A stretch of 64,000 nt of DNA, taken from Rostratula benghalensis (Eukaryota > Chordata > Aves > Charadriiformes > Rostratulidae). The translations under genes and the position numbers were made by a program. The DNA is taken from positions 14,276 through 78,275 of the forward strand of contig VXAI01000160.1 of the NCBI GenBank assembly GCA_013399305.1, read 5' to 3'. Under the pieces are notes generated by a model. It searched no databases, was not told the DNA's origin, and was given only the letters and a program-made list of their open reading frames with translations. This document shows, one piece after another, positions 22,946 to 35,236 of the stretch (position 1 is its first letter; each line of letters begins with the position of its first letter).

Positions 22946-25900
22946 CCCCATTTTGCACCACGCACAGCTTGGGCACGCAGAAACTCAATACCTGTCCACC
23001 ATCTGAAAAACTCTCTTGTCAAGGAGGAAGAAATAGAAGTACGGATATGAGCAGGTTTTGTCCACATTTTTTCCACTGAAATCGCTGGAGAGAAGCTTCC
23101 AGGTGAAGGGTTCAGCTTCGAGGTGGATCTGGGGTTTGGAGGTTCTGAGACAGGCATAGCTGAGCTGGGAGCCTTTGGCAGGAGCCAGCCCCACGGCTGG
23201 GGTGCACTGCAGAGCTGCTCAGCGGGCGATGGACGTCAATGAGCGAAGTGAGTACCACAGGGTTTCCCTTGCTCCCTGAAAGTGCTCCTTTCCTTATTTA
23301 AAGGGGATGGAAAAGGAAAGCCTGGTGGAGGCTTGCTACCCTTTCTTATAAAAGGAAAGATCTCGAGCACAGGAAATTAGGCTGCCCCAGAAACGGGCCA
23401 GAAAACCACCATACTCCAGAGACTGCAATCTTTATTTTTGCACATATAGGGCATAAGGATTTCTGGAGCGAAGATCCTACTTATTTATGAGCTTTCTTAG
23501 GGGATAGTTTTTGGAGAAAGGGGCTAGTGAGAGCTTCTAGTTATTTTGGTAATTTGCCTTACCAAGTTGGAGATTTGTTTGCCTTAAGTTAGGTATCTGA
23601 AAGGAAAAATGTCCAAGCCTGAGTCAGCGAGACTTTCATTCCCTTCATAATTGGTAGGAAAAACAGAGGTGGTGGCAAAGGCAGATCAGACTACTTACCC
23701 TCCGGAAATGCCCATTTCCCTACATCATCTACACAGTAAGTCTTGGGTGAGTACTTCAGGCTTCAACACCTGGCTTACTGGAATACGGAGTTAGATGAGA
23801 TTCCCAGCAGCCACCAGAACAAGACTGCAATGCTTTTCACAGATGATGTACATAGCATTAGAGAAGAAAAAATGCCACCTAATAATCAATCATTAGCTTA
23901 ATTAGCTCCAAGCTATGAAGTCAGACAGTTCCAACTGGAAGCCAAATCCAGCCCATGGGCCGATTCCAACTGGCTTCTTCTGCTTCTGCCATAGCTACGT
24001 GGTGGGACAGGAGGCAATGGGGAGCAGCTGTTAGTGCCCTGGGTGAGGTCCAGCAGTTCCTAATGCCTCCTACAGTGCTGAGTGAAGCCAAACCCTGAGC
24101 CCGGGGAGGTGCTGTGTCCACGTTGCTCACGAGGGGAGTCTCCAAATGGGCATCTGGGCTCCAGGAACACAAAACAAAGCTTGGACCACCCTGTGAATTA
24201 AGTCATTCTTCTTGGCCAGAAAGAGACTTAGGAAAGTAAACATCTTGAAGCTTGTATTGCACAGCCCTGCTTTCGAAAGCCCAAATTAAGTGCTTGGCTC
24301 TGCAGCCTGCGTTGAGAGGTAGCATTTGTACAGTTGGGGTTCATGCAATTCCCTTTGGAGGAATTTTCACAAAGAAAACAGGACTTTGTGTTTTCTGACA
24401 TTTGCTTTAACTGAGAGGCATTGTGAGGACTTTTACAGAATACCGATTAGACTCACAGGTTAGCAAGAGAGAGCTATGTACTTCGTGTTGGCTGAGGTCA
24501 CTGCACAGCAGAAGAAAAGATCAGAGCTATTCACAGACAGCCTATCCCAGAGCTGCAAAGTCTGATTTCTCCACTTTAGCCAGACTAGGGTTGTTAGGAG
24601 GAGTCTTTCCTTACACCAGCTGATCCAGTTAGACTAGCTGTTGAGCTGTGAGCAAGGTCTGAAACAGAACCTGGCAAATAGAAGGGCTTCTGCTCCCAGG
24701 GGCTCATCTGGGCCTTGCTTTCAGCTACATCAACCAGTCTGGGAATAAATATCGTCTCACTATAAACCATGAATTACTTCTGTCTCTGCAATCGCAGCTA
24801 CTGCAACGTTACTCTTAATTCCTGCCATTATTTAAAAATCACAGGGCTGAGGTCCCTCTTAAAATATCCTTCTGAAGTTCGGTGCTGTTGTTTGTAAACT
24901 GCTTTGCCTGTTTCAGTTTCAGAGGTGCTGCCTGTTAATGCTAGGGCTGCTGGTGACATGGGATGAATTGTGCTCTCGGGTCACCAGGGAAAGACCATCT
25001 TCCTTGTGTCAAGCACAGGGAGAACTGGGCACTCCAACAGGAATCGGTATGACCTGTAGGTGATGTTTTACAGAGGAAAAGCAATCCTCTGTCCCATAGA
25101 AAGCTTTCCCTATCATTCCCCTGTCTTGAGAAAGCCATAGAGTAGAGCATACTCTGTGTGCTGGAGTTCCTTTCCTCCCTTGCTACCACACAGCAAACAC
25201 ACCTGCCTGGTGGGGGGTCAACATTCACAACACAAAGCCAGAGGACAAGAGGGAGTTCTTGAGGCAGAACCAGGACTCACTGAGGGACAGACACCACCAC
25301 TTTGAGCTACAGGAAGGACTGACCATCTCCTCTTCTTGCCTGTATATAGCTTCTCTGTCACCTAACTGCTCCAAAAGCCACCCCTTTCTGGTTCATCCCC
25401 TGAAGAAGGGGGCTTGCTTGGGCCACCTAGTCTCTTAGTGTTGGAGTGGGGGAAGATAGAGAAGTGAGTGGTGGACTGCTCTCATTTCCTTTGAAGCATA
25501 GCTGGAGTTCTTTCATGAACAGACCCAGAGACATGTCCTCCTGCTCTCTCAGGGCTATTTTCAAATTGAGGCAGTGAAAACATGCCTGAGGAGGAGCCCA
25601 GTATATTATAGTATATCTTCCCAGTGGTGTGGAGCAGGAAAAACCTTTCATATGGCAGTAATACATAGCTCTTAACAAAAATATATAAAGCAAAGCCAAG
25701 GTAAATTGAAACAATTTCTTCTCAACTTTTACTCATATTAGTTCTAATTCAGCAGACAGGTTTACTTGCTGCCTGTCTTTTTGTATGAAACAAAGGCAAT
25801 ATATCTAATAGTGATACGGCGATACACAACAGAATTTAGCCACCTACACAGCTTTAATCAGAACATCTTTCTCTGCTCATAAGGGGAATATATCCAAGTA

Positions 25901-28900
25901 ACAGCTTTTAAATTGACCACGCTACTGCTTCTGGAATAAGATCTCCATCATTTCTCGGCATTTGTCTCCATCTGTCACATTAACCTTCCTCTAATTTGTC
26001 TGTTCTAAATGCCAGCTAACCAGGGTCAGAAGCAGACACGACATGGCCAGGAGGACCCTGAGGTAGTACAGATCTTTTCCTATTGCCTGGCTTGGCACAT
26101 GTGCATCAGGTAATGCTTAAGTGGCAGCTGAGACTGAAGCTCCTGAAAAGTCCCCCAATTAGTCTGTCCCTTGAAGAGAAGAACAGTGAAAAATGTCATT
26201 CGTCTTGGTGGATGTAGTCCTCTCACAGCTGTCCCAGTCCTGCAAGTCCTCACCAGTGTGTATCATCACCCTTTAACATTTCTGTTGCTCTATACCATCA
26301 TCAACAGAGGAATAGGTACCAATGCCAGGCCCAAAAGCCAAATGGCTCAATGTATACAGCTCCTATAAAAATACACAGTTCCTATCCTGAAAGTCTCCTT
26401 ACCTTTAGTTCAGACAAGCTGAAGGAGAGGGTAGCTGCTATCTTTTCTAAATTTTAGTCCACATGGTCCTTAGCTTAAGTAAATTGTTGGAAGAAATAGT
26501 TGCTCTACTCAGTTTTCTATGAGGTACAGTGCAACATATAGTACCAAACTTCACATTGAACTCATTACTAAAAGAACAGCTTTCAAGGCTAGGAAGAGTT
26601 AATTGTCAATTAACAATTACGCTGTCTCAAAACAATATTTAGATAGACATGCTCACGTGCATGCACACACCACCTGGTTTGTGACCCACTCTTTCTTAAG
26701 TTCTCTGGGCACTACATGCAAAGTGGAATCCTTATTTCCTTAAATAACTCATTTCTTCCTCTTTCAATGAACTTACTCATGCTCTTTGAACTTCAAGGTA
26801 GAAAAATCAAAGGCAGTCACTGTGTCTCTTAGGAGTTCTTGACCTACTTTGTACTGATCACTTCTCATCTCCTACAGAAATATGGAAACTGTGTCAGAAG
26901 GATTTACACAATAAGCTGTCAAGAATGTTTCTTCTTTTAACTTTATGCATTTCAAGGAAAGGAATATGCACAAACTTTAGGTATGATTGTAAGAAAAGTG
27001 TCTGTGCCAACAGATAATGTAAAAGACACCTCTGTGGGCTCAAGAGGCTACTTGAATGAGTTGTCACATGTAATTCAGAAAAATGTCTCTAAGTTCTTTC
27101 ATATTGGCAATAAAATCAAAACTATCACAAAGTCATTTTGTTGTCAGAGAAAGGAGAAATTTGAAAACTTGAGGAAGGAGGGGGAAAAGAAAAATATTTT
27201 CCCACTTGAAGAAAAAAACTCACTAATTAGTAATTTCTCAATGGCATAAGATAAAGGATCATGAAAAATAATAATACCTTATGAATTTAGGACTTCATAT
27301 TTTTAACATTTTTTCAAATAATCAGAGGTCTGGTTATTTGCCAGTTAGGCCATCCCCTCGACCTGGTCAAAGTTAAAATCAGCAGTCCAGGACACTGCTG
27401 TGCAAATATTGGGAAAAAATAAGGTTTCTTTGTGAAATAGGCTTTGAATTTTCCCCAAAATAATGAAGGAAACCTAGCCTTGCTCTGCCCCAAGTCTTCA
27501 CCCTTTTCCCTTCGACTTCCTTGCTGATGGGGACTTCTCCCCCCAACTAGGATCTGAGAACCGTATCTAGGAATACAGTAAGATGTGGAATGGCCATCTT
27601 ACAGCTTGGGCATGGTGAATAAACAACATTCTGAAGAGGTGGCACCTTGCAAGAATAAGAAAGGAATTTGCTCAGTGCCATTAGGGGTCAGCCTCGTGGT
27701 TTTCACTGTGCACCCAGACACAAGTTGGACACATCAGGCAGTGCTGGTCACTCCTGTAAGGCTTGCACTATTCTGTGCTAAAATGTATAGCAAACAACAG
27801 TGCATTGTTGCTTGGAAATGCCCTTTCCCCTAGTTGCAAGCACCTCTCCTACATGGGGAATGATATAAATATGTTGAGTACTGCATTTAAAACACCACCA
27901 GCTTTTTGGAATATAAAGAATTTTATTTTTGACATGTCCATTAAGAGGTTCAGTATCTTTTTGTGCCCGTATCTCAGTGGCCACGTGTGTGTATTCATAT
28001 GTGCACATGTATGTGTCTGCTTTTTGCAAGCCATTACTGTGGAAAATGGACACCTCTATCTCTATGTCTCACTTGAGCACTTTGTGGGGACAAAAGCGAG
28101 GCAAACCTGCATCATTACTGTAATCCATCCAGTACTTTTCCATTGAGCGCTGCCAGCAAAATGCCTCCAGTTCAAGGGCAGAGCTTTTCCCAGACTATAT
28201 GGGAGAAAGTCTGCCTGTAAGAGAAAAACCTGATTTAAAGGATGTTGGATCCTTCAGTGACAATCAACTTTAAGCTACAGCGGCAGCGGCATTGTCAGAA
28301 GAGTAAGCGGCACCAAATGCGATGCTGATCTCATGTGGCTCCTTTGAAAGAAGAGTCACCTGTCCTGGGCACAGAAGGATTTAATTGCCCCTCGTGGCAA
28401 TTTGACAGCAGGTTCCTGGAACAGCTTGCCAGTTGCCCTGTACAGCAGTTTCTTCATGAGACAGCGTGGGTTTGCTGAGCCCAGAGCTTGACAGCATCTT
28501 TGATCCAGGCCACCTCCTTATGCTCTTCTCAGCCCCACACCTCCTGCTTCCATACCTGCTACGGGGGCTCAGTTTGGATCTTGCTCCTTTCTGCAATGTC
28601 TTCTGCCACTTTGGAGAGGTGATGTTCAGGGGTGAGAGGGACTGTTCTGTTCCTCCCAAGGGTGTTTGCTGTGAGCTCCTTCAGACCACTGGATCTGGAC
28701 CCCATGCTAGGAAAGGAGATGTGTGTCCCAGGCTGACCTTCCTCCCAGTCAATGCAATGCCTTCTCCTCCCCTGCAGCCAGTCTCTTCTGCTGACTCTTG
28801 GAGAGACCATGAGCTGCTTCTTTGGAAGTAAAATGGATGTGATAGGAAACTTCCATTTAAAGCCTGCTTGTGGGAATGCTTCTCATCAGTATGATGTTGT

Positions 28901-28914
28901 AAATGCAGGCAGAC
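22946..28914. other. Intergenic DNA, unique-looking
   Basis: This is the start of a long stretch with no recognised transposon. AT-rich DNA predominates from 25700 to 27500. A TAATTGT/ACAATTA inverted repeat lies at 26600-26619, and purine-pyrimidine alternation (GTGTGTGTATTCATATGTGC) lies near 27985. No gene is recognised. Confidence 0.6.
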
Positions 28915-29228
28915 ATGTTCCGGTGCATGCAGATGAATGCCTCACACCGCTGCGTCGTTCTGAGCGCAGCTATTAAAATAAGGGGAGTTTGATATATATT
29001 CACCACCATACATTAAACCTACAGCCCGCTAGAGCCATCTCCTCTCCATTTTGTGCGTGTACCAGCAGTAACCAGGTAACGGTGAACTGATTTACATTCG
29101 GAAGCGATTATCCGCAGTGATGCACTCCATTAAATGGGCGGACGGTGGCTTACTTTTCATAATCCATGGTGACACACTGGAAATGAAAGTGACAAAAATT
29201 ATAGATAGCTCTTTGGCTGGAGATGCGA
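28915..29228. promoter_or_regulatory. CpG-retaining block, candidate conserved regulatory element
   Basis: About 14 CpG dinucleotides occur in roughly 310 bases, among them CACCGCTGCGTCGTTCTGAG and TTCGGAAGCGATTATCCGCA, while the DNA for several kilobases on each side has few. It is not GC-rich enough to be a classical CpG island. Retention of CpG in an AT-leaning intergenic tract is often seen in conserved elements. No open frame of note crosses it. Function is inferred only from composition. Confidence 0.3.
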
Positions 29229-32200
29229 AAAAAAAAAAAAAAGGCATTGAGGAAAGAGGGAAGCCCAGGGGCTTACTCCTGCAAAATGCCAAGCCAGGCT
29301 GCAATGTGCCAAGGGCCCCCATTTCCACTTGAGGGCTGTGAAAGGAAGTACTGAGCCCCTCAGAGGAGTGCAGGGTAGAGCTCCCATTTGGGAATTAAAC
29401 ATTCATTTCTTTGCAAATGTCATTTTCTACAGTTTAAAGAACGTTAAGCCAAGTGCAACCTTTGAATTTGCTACTTTTCAAGACCTTTTCTATTTTTCAT
29501 GAAGGAACATCTATGTTCGTGTGTGTGTGCCAGCGTGTAGCTGAGGACTTAGCTCAACACAGGCTTAGTTTGACAAACAAGCCATCACTGCCCCAAAAAT
29601 CATGAAGTCAAGTAATGAAGACTGAGAAGGATGAAATGAATTGATAGCGTTGAAAAGAATCTCAGATGCCCAAAATTTGTATTAGGATGCATTTTTTTTA
29701 AGCCATGGGACACTTGAATAGAGATAAACACACAAACTGGGTCAGCTCAGCAATTCCACATCTTTCCTCAACGTCTGCTTCTTGGGTCACAGAGTCTAAT
29801 GCTGCACAGTTAAATAAGTAAATTGGGCCATCATTTGTGTTTCCCTGTTTCTGAGGTCAATTGTGGGCACTCTGGGGCCTTTGGGGTTTCTAGAAGAGCC
29901 ACGGTCGGATACAGGGATACCTGAAAAATTATTTTACTCAAAATTAGCACCCTAAAAAAAGACTTAAATCAGCCACATGTCAAGACAGCCTTTAAAATCA
30001 GAAGCATAAAAATAAAACCCTACAGACTTGCCTTAAAAGATAGCTCCAAACTCAACAGCTCTGAAGTCTAATAAATGCAACATAAACATCTTTTGAGCAA
30101 AACATGCTGGTGAAAAGAATGTTTATTGTGTTACAAAAATCAATGCAATCTGCAGGGACTGAATCAAATGGCGGTACAGTCTATCCTGTGATTCATTTTG
30201 CTTTCATGAGTAAGGGATGCTAGGATGAAATGGAATATACATGTAGCTGGAATGATTGGAATATACAGGGTGAGAAAATAGAATTGCTTTTTTTTCAGCT
30301 TGGAATCTGACAGTGACATATGTTTTCCATTGCTTTCATTAATATATCAAAATGTTTCTGTCACGTGGTGAAAACCACTAATTCATGAAAATGCAAATTA
30401 GATGCCACAACCCCTAAACTAACAGAAAACCTTTCATTTAGGTATAATTCTGAAATATTACCATCAGCCAGTCTTCTGTTGGCATGCAGGATTTGCTATC
30501 ATCACTCACACGTATTTTTGTGTGAGTTAAGAATTGCAGCTCATATTTTCAAAGTATTTGTGTCAGTCTCTGGGCTCCTTTGCTTTAAATTAAATATATA
30601 ATGGCATAAACGATTGGCAGTGTCACCACCAGCAGCTCTTTACTCTAAAGTGGAGATGAGTCAAGCAGAAATTAAATTATAATCAAGTAATATCTATCTT
30701 ACGTGCAACTATCATCCCTTACTTGACAGGACTGAGGTAGATAAATACTTTTTGTCAGTGTTTTGAACATTAATTGCCTGAGCTTATAATATGGGAAATG
30801 AGTTCACTATGTTTTGGAAAGTCAGTCTTTGCCCCACAAGCTATATTCCTGTGAAGGTTATGTCTATAGAAGAGAACAAGCAAGTCCTGATAGTGCTCTG
30901 AGCATCTGTGGAGCTGCATGAGTTTAGTGCTTACTTTTATATACCCCAAGATCCAAGAGAGCTGAATGGTTCATACTTGGTGCCAAGCTGACTCTGGCCA
31001 CTCCAATTCTGATTCACACCATCACACTTCTGGCTGCTAAAAGTACTGGCTTTTAATTAGTACAAGGATGACTTTATGAACAGTCACGATGAGCTTGCAT
31101 ACTAGGGTGATGAGGGGCCATAAAAGGACCAAGCCAGAGGAAGCAAACCAGAAAGGTTGAAACGTTAAATAATAGGTTGCAATAACAATGGCCTTTATTT
31201 ATTTTTTTCTAACTTGAAGAGTTTCTAAAAGGACAGTAAAACGATGGCAATCAGCTCGTCACATCACAGCCCATCACAGCCCTCCTTCTCTCCTGTGCTG
31301 TCACTGTGCACCCGCTGAATGAATAGGCAAAACCAACCTCATTTAGGCTCGGGACATGGGCTGTCAGTCACTTCTGACAACAAGCATTTGGTGCCCATTT
31401 TTAGCAGGTTTTTAACAGATCAGTCTTTATCTGGTGGTTCAAAGAAGCAGTTCCATCTGCGTGCAGCTTGGAACTTGCAAACGCTGCGCTTGATCTTTAA
31501 ACAGTATCATTGTTCTGAGTCACCGGCTGCTTCTGTTTTAATGTAGGTGATCTGATTCACCAAAGTGAGTTAATAATATAACTGAGGAAAATTAAGTTCC
31601 TATTTCTATGAAAGCATAAATGTTATCTGAGATGGTGACATTTACGATTCACTGAAAAATATGATTTGGTTTACATGCAGTTGTTGAGCTGCCAAGGAGC
31701 TTTTTTTTATTTCTAGCAATTTAAGCTTCTCTGTAAAGTAGATGATTTAAGACAGGCAGAAGATGCCTTTTCCTCACTGATCCATTATGTCTGCCTTTTC
31801 CCTTTACTCTTGGTCTGCAGCAGGCGAAGAAGCAGCACTGGTTAGAAATCACTGGGTGAACGTACAGAGCTCATTTTTCTTTGTAACATGAGGGAGGGAG
31901 AAGAAAACCTTATAAACCACAGAGCCATTAGGAAAAAAAAAAGAAAAAGAAAAAGAAACAGACAATTCTATCATGATGGATAACACTTACACAATTAAAT
32001 AAAAATACACTTGCAATATCAAAGAGCAGAGCACATTTCATTTTTATCTGCAGTGTCGCTCTCCTAATGGTTTCTGTCACAAAGCCTAAACAAAACAAAT
32101 CTGTGAAGCAGACAAAGTCTCAGGTTTCAGGGATGCTGAGTTCTGCCAGGTGGATCAGAAAAGTAGGTCAGTGGGTCATTAATGCAAACCTGATGGGAAA

Positions 32201-34280
32201 GAAACCCCGACCGGCTGAAAAGCAAGAGGGTTAGCACAGTCGTCCATTCGACACGCTCCGTGCCTATCATTTCCTCTAAACAGGCATTGCAGTTCAAGCA
32301 CTGCAAGCCAAAACACAGATCTGAGGACATCTCAGAGGCTGAAATACCTTCATCCTCTCATATTGTGTGAACCTCACAAATCGCATTACATAGATGGTGG
32401 GGTTTTCACACTCGAAGAGCAACATATATATTAGGATTTCTGGGTGCCTAACTACACTGCAAATCATATTCAGAAACCTATGCGGTCTTATCTCTGTTAC
32501 TGACCAAGGCACTTACCCCTTAAAACGTTGCTCATCTTTTTATGGCCTCCTAAAGGCCTTTCTATGGCCTTTTCATTTTCCAAGAGGGTGTGACAGATGT
32601 AGTGTTGGGAGCCTCCACCTGCATTCTTGTACCATCCGCTACTTTGCCAATTTCCCCTCATAGAGATGGTGTGGCAGGGAGGGAAAATGAGTCCCATTCC
32701 CTCAGGCACGGGGGAAGGATGGCACCCCCAGCTCCCCAGTGCACCGTAGGCATCTCTTGCATCATCACCTCCTCTGCAGCCCTGCATCGCTGCCCACTGC
32801 TTGAGGGGATCTCCTTCACTCTCACACCTGCCTTCTCCTGGTCATCCCAACGGAGAGCCACCAGTGGCAGTCTCCGCCTTCTGGCTTTCTAAATCTAGGG
32901 GGTGGGTTGGGGGGGTTGATTATTTTGCCTCTCTTAGACCTCCTAAGGGTTTTGTTGTTGTTGTTATTTTAAGACTAAGACAAGCCAATCTGGAGGGTTT
33001 TTTACACATTTTTCTCTTCTGATCAGGGAACCAAGAACATCAGTGGTGTGTATGGTTGTTTGGTTATTTTTTTCCTCACTGCTAACTTAATCAGTTTCTT
33101 GTTTTGTACTGGTTTAGTTTGTACTGAATTTTTTTTCCTTTTTTTTTTCTTTTTTCTTTTTTTTCATCACAATTTTAGATTTCTCCCTTGAAAAGCCCCT
33201 TTCAGGAAACCCAGAGCCAGTGGTTAAGAAATCTGCTGCAGCCTGGAAATCCTTCATGATATGTTAGTTCTTGGAAATATCTGACGAACAAAATAGCCCT
33301 TTGGTTGGTAGAGGCATCAAAAAACACATGTAAGCAAGTACAGAAATTTGGAATTAACCTTTCTTATTTCTCTTCCAGACAATAATTTCCCTGTACTTGT
33401 TTGACTTCTCTTTTGGCTGGTCTTATAACTTTTCTGAGCCACTTGGAAAACCTGAATGCAGGCATGTCATCATAAAAAAAATGCAAGACAGACACATCCT
33501 ATATACTATCCTGCCTGCTTTAGCTGAAACTTTTCTGAAATGACAAGTAAAATAATCAACCAAATGGTGTGTGCAGAAGCAGCAGATAACCGTGTACACT
33601 GCAGCAGGGTAGCACATCTCCACACAATACCAAGGAGGTTCCTGGTGCTTACTAAGATCAGGGACCTGAATGCCTTGTCCTGGCCAGGACAGCTTGGGAT
33701 CCTTTGAAGGGTGAAATAATTCACCTGACAGAGATAGTGGTTCTGCCACAGGAGGAGGATCAGATGCTGAGCCTCCTGGTTCCCACTCATGGTCCTCACC
33801 GCTGTATTGCATAGTGGGTCATTGCTTTTATATGTCTTCAAAGAGGTATGTATTAAACTAATGGATATCTACAGGTTGTAGATACTGACTTAAATCAAAG
33901 AAATTGGTTTTTAATTATTATTTCAATCATTAACAAAGAAGAGCTAAACCTTGTTTGCCACTTGTTTTAAATTTGTACTTCTAGAATATTTCCCCACACA
34001 AAAGCCCCTGCTCAATAACTGATGTGAATTTATATTTAATTTTGCAAGACTAGAAGGTAAACAAAATCCACATGAATTTATCTGTGGAGTTATGGTTTAC
34101 AAACATTTATGCAGATCTTTAATTTATAAGTTACTTAATTTTGAAATGCCAGACAAAGCACCTTTTATTTACCAGATGATGTTTCCTCCTTACTTATAAT
34201 TTGAATGAAAATAGAATTAATTAAAATATGTGAAATTAGCACTTCGTTATTGCTTGAATTATCTCAGTAATGCTAACAAG
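29229..34280. other. Intergenic DNA with A/T tracts
   Basis: A run of 15 A spans 29228-29242. An A-rich AAAAAGAAAAAGAAAC run lies at 31933-31960, and a T/C-rich tract lies at 33129-33164. The block at about 30120-30700 is AT-rich, repeat-free and could be conserved, but this cannot be tested here. No gene is recognised. Confidence 0.55.
33129..33164. repeat. T-rich low-complexity tract
   Basis: A pyrimidine run with T blocks separated by single C or CC. Confidence 0.9.
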
Positions 34281-35236
34281 GAGGTGACCTGTTTAGTGGA
34301 GGAAGGCTGTGGAAGTTGTATACCTGGACTTTTCCAACAGCATTCTCCTGGAGAAACTGGTGGCTCAAGGATTGGATGGGTATACTCTTTGCTGGATGAA
34401 AAACTGGCTGGAGGACTGGGCCCAGAGAGTGGTGGTGAATGGAGTTTAATGTAGTAAGTGGCTGGTCATGAACGGTATTCCCCAGGGCTTGGTGTTGGAA
34501 CTGGTTCACTTTTAGGTGTGAGTGTCAACTTATAAAGGGATATGGATGGGCCAAGGCCAATGGTATGAGGTTCAACAAGGCCAAGGGCCAGGTCCTGCAC
34601 TTGGGTGACAACAACCCCATGCATTGTTACAGGCTTGGGGAAAAGTGGCTGGAAATCTGGCCAGTAGAAAAGGACCTGGGGGTGTTGGTGAACATAAGCC
34701 AGCATTGTGACCAGATGATCAAGAAGGCCAACAGCATCCTGGTCTGTATCAGGAGTAGTATGGCCAGCAGCACTAGGGAAGTGATTATTCCCCTGTACTC
34801 AGTACTGGTGTGTCCAGAGAAGGGCAACAAAGCTGGTGAGGGGTCTGGAGAACAAGTCTTATGAGGAGTGGCTGAGAGAACCGGGTTTCTTTAGACTGAA
34901 GGAGGCTGAGGGTAGATCTTACCACTCTCTGCAGCTATCTGAAAGGAGGTCTTTTCTCCCAGGTGAAAAGCAATAGGGCAAGAGGAAATAGCCTCAAGTT
35001 GCACCAGGGGAAGTTTAGGTTGGGTATTAGAAAAAATGTCTTCACCAAAATGATTGTCAAGCATTGGAACAGGCTGCCCAGGGAAGTGGTGGAATCGTCA
35101 TCCCTGGAGGTATTTAAAACACCTTTAGTTGTGGTGCTGAGGGACATGCTTTAGTGGTGGTTTTGACAGTGTTAGGTTGATACTGGACTCGATGATCTTA
35201 GAAGTCCCTTCCAACCTAGACGATTCTATGATTCTA
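34281..35236 (+). mobile_element. CR1 LINE, 5'-truncated, ORF2 RT-to-end region and 3' UTR
   Basis: Reading on the + strand, landmarks appear in the correct CR1 order. These are the AGCATTCTCCTGGAGAAACT block, GCCCAGAGAGTGGTGGTGAA, CCCCAGGGCTTGGTGTTGGA (the region after the RT catalytic core), [69 protein letters not shown] sequence and the terminal GATTCTATGATTCTA. Between about 34515 and 34545 the segment encoding the '[10 protein letters not shown]...SKFADDTKL'-like region is missing, so an internal deletion separates the two halves. Several stop codons break the frame. The copy is dead. Confidence 0.95.

Noticed and set aside
30229..30270. Twofold GGAATATACA
   Set aside because: Short and isolated; no larger unit.
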